Position numbers and translations under genes: made by a program. Shown here in pieces: positions 16,590-24,343 of a stretch of DNA of 64,000 nt (position 1 is the first letter of the stretch; every line of letters begins with the position of its first letter). The notes below the pieces were generated by a model that was not told the origin of the DNA, searched no databases, and saw nothing but the letters and a program-made list of their open reading frames with translations. The DNA is from DATKJS01 sp964551995 (GTDB lineage: Bacteria; Acidobacteriota; Aminicenantia; Aminicenantales; Saccharicenantaceae): positions 1 to 64,000 of the forward strand of contig CAZKFD010000028.1 of NCBI GenBank assembly GCA_964551995.1, written 5' to 3'.

Positions 16590-17648
16590 ATGAACCGGCT
16601 CGCGCTCTGGCTCGACGACAGGCTCGGCATCTCGGCCGTCCTCGAGTTCATGACGAAAAAGGACGTGCCCCAGCACCGCCATACGATCTGGTACTACACC
16701 GGCAGCTCCATTCTTCTCTTCTTCGGCATCCAGGTCGTCACGGGCGTCATGCTGGCCCTTTACTACAAGCCCACGCTTCAGGCGGCTAACGCAAGCGTCG
16801 CCAGGATCATCACGGAGGTCCCCCTGGGCTGGGCCGTCCGGTCCGTCCACAGCTGGTCGGCCTCGTTCATGATCGCGGCCGTCATCCTCCACCTCCTGGG
16901 CAACGTCTTCACCAAGGCCTACCGCAGCCCGCGCGAGGCGACATGGATGACCGGCGTGCTGCTCCTGGCGGTCACGCTGGGTTTCGGGTTTACGGGCTAC
17001 CTCCTCCCCTGGGATTCGCTATCCCTCGCAGCGACGAAGGTCGGCACGGACCTCCCCAAGGCCGTCCCCGTCGTCGGGGTCTGGGTCACCAAGCTCCTGA
17101 GGGGCGGCGAGGACGTCACCGGAGACACGATTTCGCGCTTCTTCATCGTCCATGTCTGCGTCCTGCCCTTGGCGATCCTAGCCGTCCTGGGGGTGCATCT
17201 CTTCCTGATCCAGCGCCATGGGATGAGCCTGCCCGTCAAAGCGGAAAAGCAGGGAGAGAGGGCCGCTCCGCTCCCGTTCTGGCCGAACTTCGCGCTCCGG
17301 GAGGCCGGGGTCTGGCTCGTCCTTCTCGGCGTTCTCGTGACCGTGGCGGTCCTTTTCGCGCCCGGCCTCGGCCCCGCGGCGAACCTCATGGCGCCGGCGC
17401 CCGCGGGCATAAAACCGGAATGGTATTTCCTCTTCATGTTCCAGTCGCTGAAGCTCTTCCCGGCGCGCATCCTCGGCGCAAGCGGCGAGGAGGTCGCGGT
17501 GCTGGTCATGATGGCCGGCCTGCTCCTCGTTTTCCTCCTGCCCGTCATCGACAACCGCCCGGCCGAGAGGAAGGGCCGTATCGTGTCCTGGTTCGTCGCC
17601 GCCGCGTTCGCCTATACGGTGGCCATGACCGTCTGGAGCCTGATGTGA
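16590..17648 (+). CDS. Cytochrome b of a Rieske/cytochrome b complex
   Basis: A 352-residue protein joining a b6-like heme domain and a subunit IV-like domain. The first heme-ligand His pair (VHSW and LHLLG) is 14 apart; the second (IVHV and GVHLF) is 15 apart, as in b6f-type proteins. GYLLPWD and KPEWYFLF (the PEWY quinol-site motif) are intact. About eight helices are seen. No cytochrome c1 or f gene follows; instead a small membrane protein and the KOR genes do. It should oxidise quinol together with the Rieske protein, with an electron acceptor to be identified. Confidence 0.93.
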   Translation: MNRLALWLDDRLGISAVLEFMTKKDVPQHRHTIWYYTGSSILLFFGIQVVTGVMLALYYKPTLQAANASVARIITEVPLGWAVRSVHSWSASFMIAAVILHLLGNVFTKAYRSPREATWMTGVLLLAVTLGFGFTGYLLPWDSLSLAATKVGTDLPKAVPVVGVWVTKLLRGGEDVTGDTISRFFIVHVCVLPLAILAVLGVHLFLIQRHGMSLPVKAEKQGERAAPLPFWPNFALREAGVWLVLLGVLVTVAVLFAPGLGPAANLMAPAPAGIKPEWYFLFMFQSLKLFPARILGASGEEVAVLVMMAGLLLVFLLPVIDNRPAERKGRIVSWFVAAAFAYTVAMTVWSLM

Positions 17649-17977
17649 AAGCGCAACTCCGGCTCTTCATCGCTTCGGCGGCGCTCGCAGCCGCCGTTTT
17701 GGGGTCGGCCGCGGCCGGCACGGCGAATCTCCGGCCGCAGAACGTCCTCGCGGGCGCCTCCCAGGCGGCTCCTCAGCCCGCCGCGGGAGGCGAGGTGCGC
17801 CCGGCTCCCCTGACGCCGCGGGAGAAAGTCGGCCTGCCCGTGTTCCTGGCCGGCCTGTGGCTCACTATCGCGTTTCTTTTATACTTTCTCAGGCTGAGGG
17901 TCCGCGAGGCCGACCGCGTCTTCCGGACCGGCTTCTACGGAAAGCCGGAAGGACACGGCGGGCCCCCGAAACTCTGA
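17645..17977 (+). CDS. Small membrane protein, possible Rieske/cyt b accessory subunit
   Basis: A 110-residue protein starting at a GTG that overlaps the cytochrome b stop (GTGA). It has a hydrophobic N-terminus (signal or first helix), an Ala/Pro-rich linker, a second helix at about 62-82 (LPVFLAGLWLTIAFLLYFL) and a basic tail. It contains no Cys, so it carries no c-type heme. It overlaps the next gene by 1 nt. Position suggests a structural subunit of the complex; the family is not recognised. Confidence 0.65.
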   Translation: MKAQLRLFIASAALAAAVLGSAAAGTANLRPQNVLAGASQAAPQPAAGGEVRPAPLTPREKVGLPVFLAGLWLTIAFLLYFLRLRVREADRVFRTGFYGKPEGHGGPPKL

Positions 17978-18207
17978 TGACCGAACGACCGAAGAAGATC
18001 GACGCCCACATCAGCTGGGCGCCTTTTTTCTGCAAACACTGCCTCACCTGCATCCACATCTGTCCGGTGGGGGACCTTGAATTCCGGGGGGACGAAATGG
18101 CGTCCCTGGGCAAGTGCATCCAATGCCAGCTGTGTCAGAATTACTGCCCCGACTTCGCCATCGAGGTCGAGCCCAAGAAGGATAAGGGCAAGACAGAGGC
18201 CGCATGA
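17977..18207 (+). CDS. korD: 2-oxoacid:ferredoxin oxidoreductase, ferredoxin-type delta subunit
   Basis: A 76-residue protein with two 4Fe-4S motifs, CKHCLTCIHICP and CIQCQLCQNYCP, typical of bacterial-type ferredoxin subunits of KOR/VOR enzymes. The start overlaps the preceding stop (TGATG) and its own stop overlaps korA (ATGA). It would relay electrons from the thiamine-diphosphate site to free ferredoxin. Confidence 0.88.
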   Translation: MTERPKKIDAHISWAPFFCKHCLTCIHICPVGDLEFRGDEMASLGKCIQCQLCQNYCPDFAIEVEPKKDKGKTEAA

Positions 18208-19220
18208 AATCGCTCATCATGGGGAACGAGGCCGTGGCCTGCGGGGCTCTCAAGGCGGGCATGACGTTCTTCGCCGCCTACCCGATCACGCCGGCCTCCG
18301 AGATCATGCACGTCCTCGCCGAGCAGGAGCGGGAGATCGTCTTTATCCACGCCGAGGATGAGATTGCGGCGATCCACCTCGCCATCGGGGGCAGCCTGGC
18401 CGGGCGGAAGGCCATGACGAGCACGTCCGGCCCCGGGTTCTCCCTCAAGCAGGAGGGCATCGGCCTGGCCCATATGATGGAGGTTCCCCTCGTCGTCGTC
18501 GATGTTCAGAGGGTCGGCCCGAGCACGGGCATGCCCACCCTGCCGTCCCAGGGCGACATCATCCAGGCGTCCCACGGGAGCCACGGCGATTACACGGCGA
18601 TCGTTTTCTACCCGTCCTCCGTCGAGGATTGCTACCGCTATACAATCGAGGCCTTCAACGCCGCCGAGGAAGCGATGTGCCCGGTCCTCCTCCTGCTCGA
18701 CGGCTTCCTCGGCCACCTCTCCGAGACCGTGGACCTCGACGCGATCCGGGTCGAGCCGAAACCCAGGACGCTTCCCCCTCTCGGCCAGGGCCCGCGGCAT
18801 TTCACGGGACTCTTGGCCAAGGACGGGGTGCCCCGCACAAAGGACTCCGGCTACTACCGGGAATGGTTCGCCCGGGTCAAGGCAAAGGTGCTCGCCGCGG
18901 CGAAGAACTATCGCTTCTTCGAGTTCCAGCGGAACGCCCGCGCCGACACCCTCCTCATCGCCTACGGCATCACGCACCGCGTGCTGCTTCCCCTCCGCAA
19001 GGACTATTCCCTGTTTAAACCGGTCACCCTGTTCCCCGTCCTCAAGGACGAGATCCGGGCCGCCGCCGAAGGTCACAAGAAAGTCGTCGTCGTCGAGATG
19101 AACGACGGGCAGTACCGAGGCGAGGTTCAGAGGATCCTGCGCCGTGAGGTCCTCGGCATCTCCGTCCTCGGCGGCTCGATCGGCCTCAGGGAAATCCAGG
19201 AGCGCCTTCATGACCTATAA
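18204..19220 (+). CDS. korA: 2-oxoglutarate (2-oxoacid):ferredoxin oxidoreductase alpha subunit
   Basis: A 338-residue subunit. GNEAVACGALKAG and YPITPASEIM are the hallmark N-terminal motifs, followed by TSTSGPGFSL and RVGPSTGMPT, which place it in the KorA/VorB family (domain I and II of the transketolase-like fold). The separate gamma subunit and ferredoxin neighbours fit a four-subunit enzyme. The choice of 2-oxoglutarate over branched-chain 2-oxoacids is supported only by linkage to succinate dehydrogenase. Confidence 0.9.
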   Translation: MKSLIMGNEAVACGALKAGMTFFAAYPITPASEIMHVLAEQEREIVFIHAEDEIAAIHLAIGGSLAGRKAMTSTSGPGFSLKQEGIGLAHMMEVPLVVVDVQRVGPSTGMPTLPSQGDIIQASHGSHGDYTAIVFYPSSVEDCYRYTIEAFNAAEEAMCPVLLLLDGFLGHLSETVDLDAIRVEPKPRTLPPLGQGPRHFTGLLAKDGVPRTKDSGYYREWFARVKAKVLAAAKNYRFFEFQRNARADTLLIAYGITHRVLLPLRKDYSLFKPVTLFPVLKDEIRAAAEGHKKVVVVEMNDGQYRGEVQRILRREVLGISVLGGSIGLREIQERLHDL

Positions 19221-19959
19221 GGACTACGTCCGCTGGGAGAAGATGCCCACGACCTGGTGCCCGGGATGCGCCATTGGCACGGTCTTCAAGCAGGTGACGT
19301 TCGTCCTGGCCGACATGGCCATCCCCCGCGACGAGCTCGTCGCCGTTTCCGGCATCGGCTGCAGCGGCCGGGCCGCAGGCTACTTCAACGTGGACAGTGT
19401 CCATACCACGCACGGCCGGGCCATCCCCGTGGCCGAAGGGATCAAGCGGGCCAACGACCGGCTCAAGGTCATCGTCTTCAGCGGCGACGGCGACCTCGTC
19501 GGCATCGGCGGCAACCACCTCCTCCACGCCGCGCGGCGCGACGTGGACCTCACGGTGATCTGCATCAACAACGCCACCTACGGGATGACGGGCGGGCAGA
19601 TGGCGCCGACGACGCCCACGGGCCAAAAGACGCCGACGTCGCCCTATGGGACTCCCTACCAGCCGATCAACATCCAGGGCGTCATCACCTCCAACCGCCG
19701 CTACTGGTACGCCCGGGCGTCGGCTTACCAAGTCCTCAACTTCCGGAAATATCTCCGCCAGGCCATCGAGTGGAAGGGCTTCTCCTTCGTCGAGGTCATG
19801 GCCTTCTGCATTGAGAACTCGGGCCGTCGGCTCGGCTTCAAGAACGGCTACGAGATGCTCCTGAAGCTCAAGGGGGACTACAAGACCGTCCTCAAGCCGG
19901 AGGCGCCCCTCAAGGAGACGGAGCTCGGCGTGATGAAAAATGACGATCAGACGGGCTGA
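19210..19959 (+). CDS. korB: 2-oxoglutarate (2-oxoacid):ferredoxin oxidoreductase beta subunit
   Basis: A 249-residue thiamine-diphosphate-binding subunit. TWCPGCAIG near residue 14, GIGCSGRAAGYF, HTTHGRAIPVAEGIK, the ThDP-binding GDGDLVGIGGNHLLHA...NNATYGMTGGQ block and SPTT-like PTTPTGQKT are present. The ATG at 19210 overlaps korA by 11 nt; a frame opening at 19144 lies within korA. Its 3-prime end overlaps the GNAT-gamma gene by 20 nt. It forms the catalytic centre with KorA. Confidence 0.92.
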   Translation: MTYKDYVRWEKMPTTWCPGCAIGTVFKQVTFVLADMAIPRDELVAVSGIGCSGRAAGYFNVDSVHTTHGRAIPVAEGIKRANDRLKVIVFSGDGDLVGIGGNHLLHAARRDVDLTVICINNATYGMTGGQMAPTTPTGQKTPTSPYGTPYQPINIQGVITSNRRYWYARASAYQVLNFRKYLRQAIEWKGFSFVEVMAFCIENSGRRLGFKNGYEMLLKLKGDYKTVLKPEAPLKETELGVMKNDDQTG

Positions 19960-20950
19960 GCACGGGGACTGCCAGGAGGTGAGCCGCCTCATGGGGCTCC
20001 TCATCGACGAGATCTACGCCCGAGAATCCGAGGAGGTTCGCCGGATCCTGAAGGCGAATTTCACGGAGGGCGCGCTCCAGGAGCTCTGCGGCGACGAACA
20101 CTCCGTCATCCACGTCGTCGAGGCCGAAGGGCAGGTCGTCGCCTTCCTTTTCGGCTGGCTCTTCCATTACGTCTTCACGATGTACTGGATCTACAGCCTG
20201 AAGGAGTACCGGGGCCGCGGCGCCGTGAAACAGCTCCTCGACTATCTCGAGGCCGACCTCAAGGCCAGGGGCTGCTACAAGATCGAGATGTACGCCTACG
20301 CGGAGCAGAACAAGTTCCTCGACTTCTGCTCCAAGCTCGGCTTCGAGAAGAGCGTCCTCATCGAACAGAGCCTCTTCGGCTTCAAGATCCAGAAGATCTT
20401 CAAGTACATCGGCCCCCTGGACACGGCCAGGATGGAGAAGCGGGTCAAGATCATCGGCGAGGCCGGCCAGGGGGTCAAGCTCTTGTCCTTCACCCTGGCC
20501 CAGATCCTGACCCAGCTCGGCAACGAGGTGTCGCTGAGCCTCAACTACGACGCCGCGGTCCGAGGCGGCACGATCAGCGCCGACCTCATCTATTCGGACC
20601 GGGCCATCGAGAACCCCCTCATCGACGAAGCCGACGTCCTGATCAAGTTCACACGGACCCGCCAGTTCTTTCCCGCCAAGAGTTTGGTCATCGACGAGGG
20701 CTTCTGCGAGGAGGGCACGGTATCGTGCAGCATCAAGAGCGAACATGGGACTTCGTACGGGTTCGGGGACGTCGCCCTCACGGTGTTCGGCAGCAAGATT
20801 TTCATCAACATGATCGCCCTCGGCCGGATCCTCAGATACATCGGCATCAACATCCTCCTGCTGAACATCAAGGAACTCCTCCCCCAGAGGTCGCTCGAGA
20901 AGAATTTCGAAGCCGTCAAGTACGGGTTCAACTACCGGGACGACGTCTGA
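19940..20950 (+). CDS. GNAT acetyltransferase domain fused to KOR gamma subunit
   Basis: A 336-residue two-domain protein. Residues 1-155 are a GNAT N-acetyltransferase: MTIRRAEHGD start, strand IHVVEAEGQVVAFLFGW, and acetyl-CoA loop YRGRGAVKQLL near 90-100. From about residue 165 the sequence MEKRVKIIGEAGQGVK starts a complete 2-oxoacid oxidoreductase gamma domain (GEAGQG, YDAAVRGG, DEADVLIKF). KOR gamma subunits are normally about 180 residues and stand alone. An internal ATG at 20432 has no good ribosome-binding site, so the fusion is probably translated as one chain. The start overlaps korB by 20 nt. It may tie acyl-CoA sensing or protein acylation to the enzyme; that is inference. Confidence 0.88.
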   Translation: MTIRRAEHGDCQEVSRLMGLLIDEIYARESEEVRRILKANFTEGALQELCGDEHSVIHVVEAEGQVVAFLFGWLFHYVFTMYWIYSLKEYRGRGAVKQLLDYLEADLKARGCYKIEMYAYAEQNKFLDFCSKLGFEKSVLIEQSLFGFKIQKIFKYIGPLDTARMEKRVKIIGEAGQGVKLLSFTLAQILTQLGNEVSLSLNYDAAVRGGTISADLIYSDRAIENPLIDEADVLIKFTRTRQFFPAKSLVIDEGFCEEGTVSCSIKSEHGTSYGFGDVALTVFGSKIFINMIALGRILRYIGINILLLNIKELLPQRSLEKNFEAVKYGFNYRDDV

Positions 20951-20992
20951 TCGCCCGGCGGCGCGATTCCGGACTTCGCGCTCCTCTCCCTT

Positions 20993-22006
20993 TCACCGCG
21001 GGTAGGCGTCCAGGGCGAGGTCCAGGGCGATCTCCGGCCGGCCGGCGAATATCCTGAGGGCCGCGGCCGCGACCATGGCCGCGTTGTCCGTGCAGAGCCG
21101 CGGCGACGGGACGAACGCCGGCAGGCCCTCCTCCGCGGCATACTCCGCGAACATCTTCCTGAGGCGCGCGTTCCGGGCGACCCCGCCGCAGAGGATGAGC
21201 GAACGCGCCCGGCATTCGTCGACGCCCTGGCGGAGGTTGTCGAGAAGAGAGCGGGCCACGATCTCCTCGAAGCTCGCCAGGAAGTCCGGGAGCGCCGGGC
21301 CGTCCCGGGTGACGCCGTGATCTCGGATGAGCCGGAGGGCCGCGGTCTTCAGCCCGCTGAAGCTGAAATCGAGGCTCCGGTCCTTGGTCCGGGGGACAGC
21401 GAAGGGGAACGCCTTCGGGTCGCCGCCGCGGCCCAGGCGTTCGATGACGGGCCCGCCGGGATACCCCAGGCCGAGGAATTTAGCCACCTTGTCCAGCGCC
21501 TCCCCGGCCGCGTCGTCGCGCGTCCGGCCGAGGAGGCGTCGCGAAAGAGGCGCCTCCAGGAGAAAGAGGGACGTGTGCCCGCCCGACACGAGGAGCGCGA
21601 GAGCCGGGAAGGGAATGCCCTGATGCTCCAGGAAGGCCGCTTCCAGATGGGCGGCAAGGTGGTCGACGCCGATGAGCGGTTTGCCTGAATAGTACGCGAG
21701 CCCCTTGGCAAAGGACAGGCCGACCAGGAGCGAGCCGATGAGGCCGGGGCCCTGGGTGACGGCGTAGAGGTCGATGTCTCCGAGCGGCGTCGCTCCCCGT
21801 TCGAGGCTCTCGGCGACGACGGCGTCGATCGAGCGGATGTGCTGGCGAGAAGCCAACTCGGGGACGACGCCTCCGTAGGGAGCGTGGATCTCGTCCTGGG
21901 ACAGGACGATATTGCTCAGGATTTCCGGGGAGGACGCGCCGTCCGCGGCGCGCAGGACGGCGGCGGACGTTTCGTCGCAGGAAGTTTCGATCGCCAGCAC
22001 GAGCAT
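20993..22006 (-). CDS. tsaD: tRNA N6-adenosine threonylcarbamoyltransferase
   Basis: A 337-residue ASKHA-fold protein that installs threonylcarbamoyl on A37 of ANN-decoding tRNAs with TsaB and TsaE. MLVLAIETSCDETSAA opens the protein, VDHLAAHLEA supplies the HxxxH metal ligands, and LVSGGHTSL, GGVARN and CTDNAAM are the ATP-site motifs. The length is normal. It is convergent with the KOR operon across a 42-nt gap. Confidence 0.96.
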   Translation of the reverse strand: MLVLAIETSCDETSAAVLRAADGASSPEILSNIVLSQDEIHAPYGGVVPELASRQHIRSIDAVVAESLERGATPLGDIDLYAVTQGPGLIGSLLVGLSFAKGLAYYSGKPLIGVDHLAAHLEAAFLEHQGIPFPALALLVSGGHTSLFLLEAPLSRRLLGRTRDDAAGEALDKVAKFLGLGYPGGPVIERLGRGGDPKAFPFAVPRTKDRSLDFSFSGLKTAALRLIRDHGVTRDGPALPDFLASFEEIVARSLLDNLRQGVDECRARSLILCGGVARNARLRKMFAEYAAEEGLPAFVPSPRLCTDNAAMVAAAALRIFAGRPEIALDLALDAYPR

Positions 22007-22026
22007 CGGAAGACGGCCTCCGCCCT

Positions 22027-22032
22027 ATCATA
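22027..22032 (-). promoter_or_regulatory. Extended -10 element upstream of tsaD
   Basis: On the minus strand TGC precedes TATGAT, 20 nt before the tsaD ATG. No convincing -35 is seen at 17 bp, so this would be an extended -10 promoter. Confidence 0.4.
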
Positions 22033-22053
22033 GCAGATGCCTTTAACAAAATC

Positions 22054-22082
22054 TTGACGAAATATCGACACGGCCTTAACAA
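22054..22082 (+). promoter_or_regulatory. Candidate promoter of the 43-residue ORF
   Basis: TTGACG (22054-22059), 17-bp spacer, TAACAA (22077-22082). It has a good -35 and a weak -10 (three or four matches). The predicted leader is about 45 nt and contains AAAAGGAGG. Confidence 0.45.
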
Positions 22083-22133
22083 CTCCGGTTCGGAATCCTG
22101 CCACCCTGTCGCCGGAGACAAAAAGGAGGCGCC

Positions 22134-22265
22134 ATGAAAAGAACAGTCATCGCCGCGATCATCGGGGGGATGATCATGGGCAGAACGGCGCCGCTCGTCC
22201 GTGCGGAAGATGGGTTCGTGAGGGTCTTTTTCTACGGGCTGATCACCGCCGGCTTCGAATTCTAA
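22134..22265 (+). CDS. Small secreted peptide, 43 residues
   Basis: A short ORF preceded by AAAAGGAGG at 22121-22129, the best ribosome-binding site in the area, 5 nt from the ATG. The product starts MKRT, has a hydrophobic core (VIAAIIGGMIMG) and a likely cleavage near VRAED, leaving about 18 residues that end FYGLITAGFEF. This looks like a signal peptide with a tiny hydrophobic mature part ending in aromatic residues. Function unknown. It is monocistronic, between the divergent tsaD and the convergent mtnA. Confidence 0.5.
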   Translation: MKRTVIAAIIGGMIMGRTAPLVRAEDGFVRVFFYGLITAGFEF

Positions 22266-22448
22266 GAGAGATGCTCACCGTCTTGATTTATTTTATTAAT
22301 TATAAATTAGTTAGAACACTATCAATCCCGCCGCTCGACCGGAGGCCGTTCTTGCGAGCCCGGCTGTCGAGGAGCGGGGAATTCCGGCTCTGGCTCCGTA
22401 CGAACGGACGACCATCCGGACCGGCGAGTCAGGAGACGATGGGGAGCC
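22266..22448. other. AT-rich island and gene-free gap
   Basis: The 42 bases around 22284-22325 are almost pure A/T (TTTATTTTATTAATTATAAA) in a region otherwise near 65-70 percent GC. The rest of the gap looks ordinary. A frame of 81 codons crosses it but has no ribosome-binding site and Arg/Pro-rich composition, so it is not called. No hairpin terminator is evident. Confidence 0.5.
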
Positions 22449-23489
22449 TCAGGTTCGAGGCGGCACGATTTGCGACGCGAACGCGAACGGCGGGCGGAAG
22501 AGGCCGCACTCAGTGATAATCCCCGCAATATACGCCGCGGGGGTCACGTCGAAAGCGGGGTTGCGGACCTCGACATCGGGGATGGTGATGAGCCGTCCGC
22601 CGATCGTCCGGACCTCGTCTGGGACGCGCTCCTCGATCGGGATCGCGGTCCCGTCCGCGATCGCCGCGTCGATCGTCGTCGTCGGCGCCGCGACATAGAA
22701 GGGAACGCCGTTCTCTCTGGCCAGCACCGCGACACTGTATGTCCCGATCTTGTTCGCTGTGTCGCCATTGCGGGCAATCCTGTCCGCACCGACGATGACG
22801 AGGCCGATCTCGCCTCTCCGCATGAGCCAGCCCGCCATGTTGTCCGTAATCAGCACGACGGGGATGCCGTCCTTTCCGAGCTCCCAGACGGTCAGCCGCG
22901 CGCCTTGGAGAAAGGGGCGCGTCTCGTCGACGAAAACGCGGACCGTCTTCTTCTGCTCGACGGCGGCCCGGATGACGCCCAGAGCCGTCCCGTAGGCCGA
23001 CGTGGCCAGGGCTCCCGCATTGCAGTGAGTCAGAACCGTGTCCCCATCACGGATAAGGTCACGGCCGTGAACGCCGATCCTCCTGTTGGTCTCCGCGTCT
23101 TCGAGCTCGATCGCTTGGGCTTCGGAGAGAAGCGCCTTCTGGAGGTCTCTGAGCCTCCCGGCGCGGTGGCCTTCGTAGGCCGCCTTCATCCGCTCCAGGG
23201 CCCAGAACAGGTTCCGGGCCGTGGGCCGGGTCCGCGCGAGCCGCGCGAAGATCCTCTCGAAATCGCGATCGAGCGAGCGCCCGCCGACTTCACTCAGCGA
23301 CATCACGCCGAGGGCCAGCCCGTAGGCGGCCGCGATGCCGATGGCCGGCGCGCCGCGGATGACCATCTTCTCGATGGCTTGGGCCACCTGAATGTACGTC
23401 CGGCAGCGAACGAAGACCTCCTGGGCCGGAAGCTTCCTCTGGTCGATCATGACGACGGAACGGTTGCGCCAGGTGATGGCCGGCAGCAT
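22449..23489 (-). CDS. mtnA: S-methyl-5-thioribose-1-phosphate isomerase
   Basis: A 346-residue enzyme of the methionine salvage pathway converting methylthioribose-1-phosphate to methylthioribulose-1-phosphate. RGAPAIGIAAAYG, the catalytic Cys in LTHCNAGALAT, and the catalytic Asp region GADRIARNGDTANKIGT are intact, as is the PTTTID block. The length is typical. It is related to eIF2B subunits, but the THCN and ADR motifs support the isomerase. No other mtn gene is in the window. Confidence 0.94.
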   Translation of the reverse strand: MLPAITWRNRSVVMIDQRKLPAQEVFVRCRTYIQVAQAIEKMVIRGAPAIGIAAAYGLALGVMSLSEVGGRSLDRDFERIFARLARTRPTARNLFWALERMKAAYEGHRAGRLRDLQKALLSEAQAIELEDAETNRRIGVHGRDLIRDGDTVLTHCNAGALATSAYGTALGVIRAAVEQKKTVRVFVDETRPFLQGARLTVWELGKDGIPVVLITDNMAGWLMRRGEIGLVIVGADRIARNGDTANKIGTYSVAVLARENGVPFYVAAPTTTIDAAIADGTAIPIEERVPDEVRTIGGRLITIPDVEVRNPAFDVTPAAYIAGIITECGLFRPPFAFASQIVPPRT

Positions 23490-23492
23490 CTC

Positions 23493-24341
23493 TCACTCCT
23501 TCGCCGGCTTCTCTTTCCAGCCCGGCGTCCGGGCGTCCTTCCAGCCCCACCTCTTCGTCCATGCGGTATGGGAGGCGGTCAGAACGTCCCGGCCCGCCTC
23601 GGGAAGCCCGAGGATCAGATTGTCGAAACAGAAGACGATCTGGTTGTCGTTGTCGCGGAGGATCTTCTCGGAGGGGAGGCCCAGCTCTCGAGCCATCACG
23701 GCCTCGTCATAGGATCGCCGGTAGTCTCCCCGGTGGCTTTCCGCCTGCGAGTGGAGATAGTGATACAGGCCGCAGGCGAAATCGCCGGCCTCGAGCTTCT
23801 CGAGGGACCTTACCAATCCGGCCAGGGTGCGGGCCTTCTCCTTCTCCTCGAGGCCGAGCGCCAGGGCCAGCGTCAGGTCGGCGTACCTCTGGGCCGCACT
23901 CAGCTGAACGGGCTTGAACGCGGACTTGGCGAGGAGATTCTCGTAAACCCCGAGGGCGGGATCCCGGATCCCGAGCTCCTCGAAAGAAACGGCCAGCCCC
24001 AGCAGCGCGACGTCCGAAGCCCAGGCCTCCCCCGGCTCGAATCCCAGCCCCGCCGCCTTGACGAAGCTTGTCTCGGCCTCTCTCCAAAGGCCCAAACCGG
24101 CTTCGGCCATGCCCAAGACCAGGAAGGCCTGTGCGGAAGGGTTCCGCCGGGCCTCGATCCAGGCCTCGGCCCGGGCGCGCTTATACGCCGCCACGGCCTG
24201 CTCCGTCCGGTAAGCGCGCGCGAAATCCTGCGCCTCCGAATAGGCGGCCTTCGCCTCCTGGAGATGAGAGACGCAAGCCGCGAGAAGGAGCCCTGCGGCG
24301 AGGAGGGCACCGGCCCGGACGGGAGAGGGCTTTGGTGACAT
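23493..24341 (-). CDS. TPR-like lipoprotein
   Basis: A 282-residue lipoprotein: signal peptide with lipobox LLLAAC (Cys at about 23), then helical repeats with TPR-like spacing (EQAVAAYKRAR, WREAETSFVKAAGLG, PALGVYENLLAKS, ARTLAGLVRSLEKLE) through residue 200. The C-terminus is Trp/Lys-rich (TKRWGWKDARTPGWKEK). It starts 2 nt after the neighbouring minus-strand gene at 24344 and lies 3 nt upstream of mtnA, so the three form one transcription unit. It probably scaffolds protein-protein contact in the periplasm or outer membrane; no enzyme motif seen. Confidence 0.7.
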   Translation of the reverse strand: MSPKPSPVRAGALLAAGLLLAACVSHLQEAKAAYSEAQDFARAYRTEQAVAAYKRARAEAWIEARRNPSAQAFLVLGMAEAGLGLWREAETSFVKAAGLGFEPGEAWASDVALLGLAVSFEELGIRDPALGVYENLLAKSAFKPVQLSAAQRYADLTLALALGLEEKEKARTLAGLVRSLEKLEAGDFACGLYHYLHSQAESHRGDYRRSYDEAVMARELGLPSEKILRDNDNQIVFCFDNLILGLPEAGRDVLTASHTAWTKRWGWKDARTPGWKEKPAKE

Positions 24342-24343
24342 GA

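Noticed and set aside
22271..22516. An 81-codon frame starting in the AT-rich island.
   Set aside because: No ribosome-binding site, overlaps the 3-prime end of mtnA, Arg/Pro-rich shadow composition.
23038..23045. A GTGTCCCC matching the end of the inverted repeats.
   Set aside because: It is inside mtnA coding sequence, with no partner arm or extended match; chance occurrence.
22470..24338. A 622-codon open frame on the plus strand.
   Set aside because: Antisense to mtnA and the TPR lipoprotein; no recognisable domain, no ribosome-binding site.
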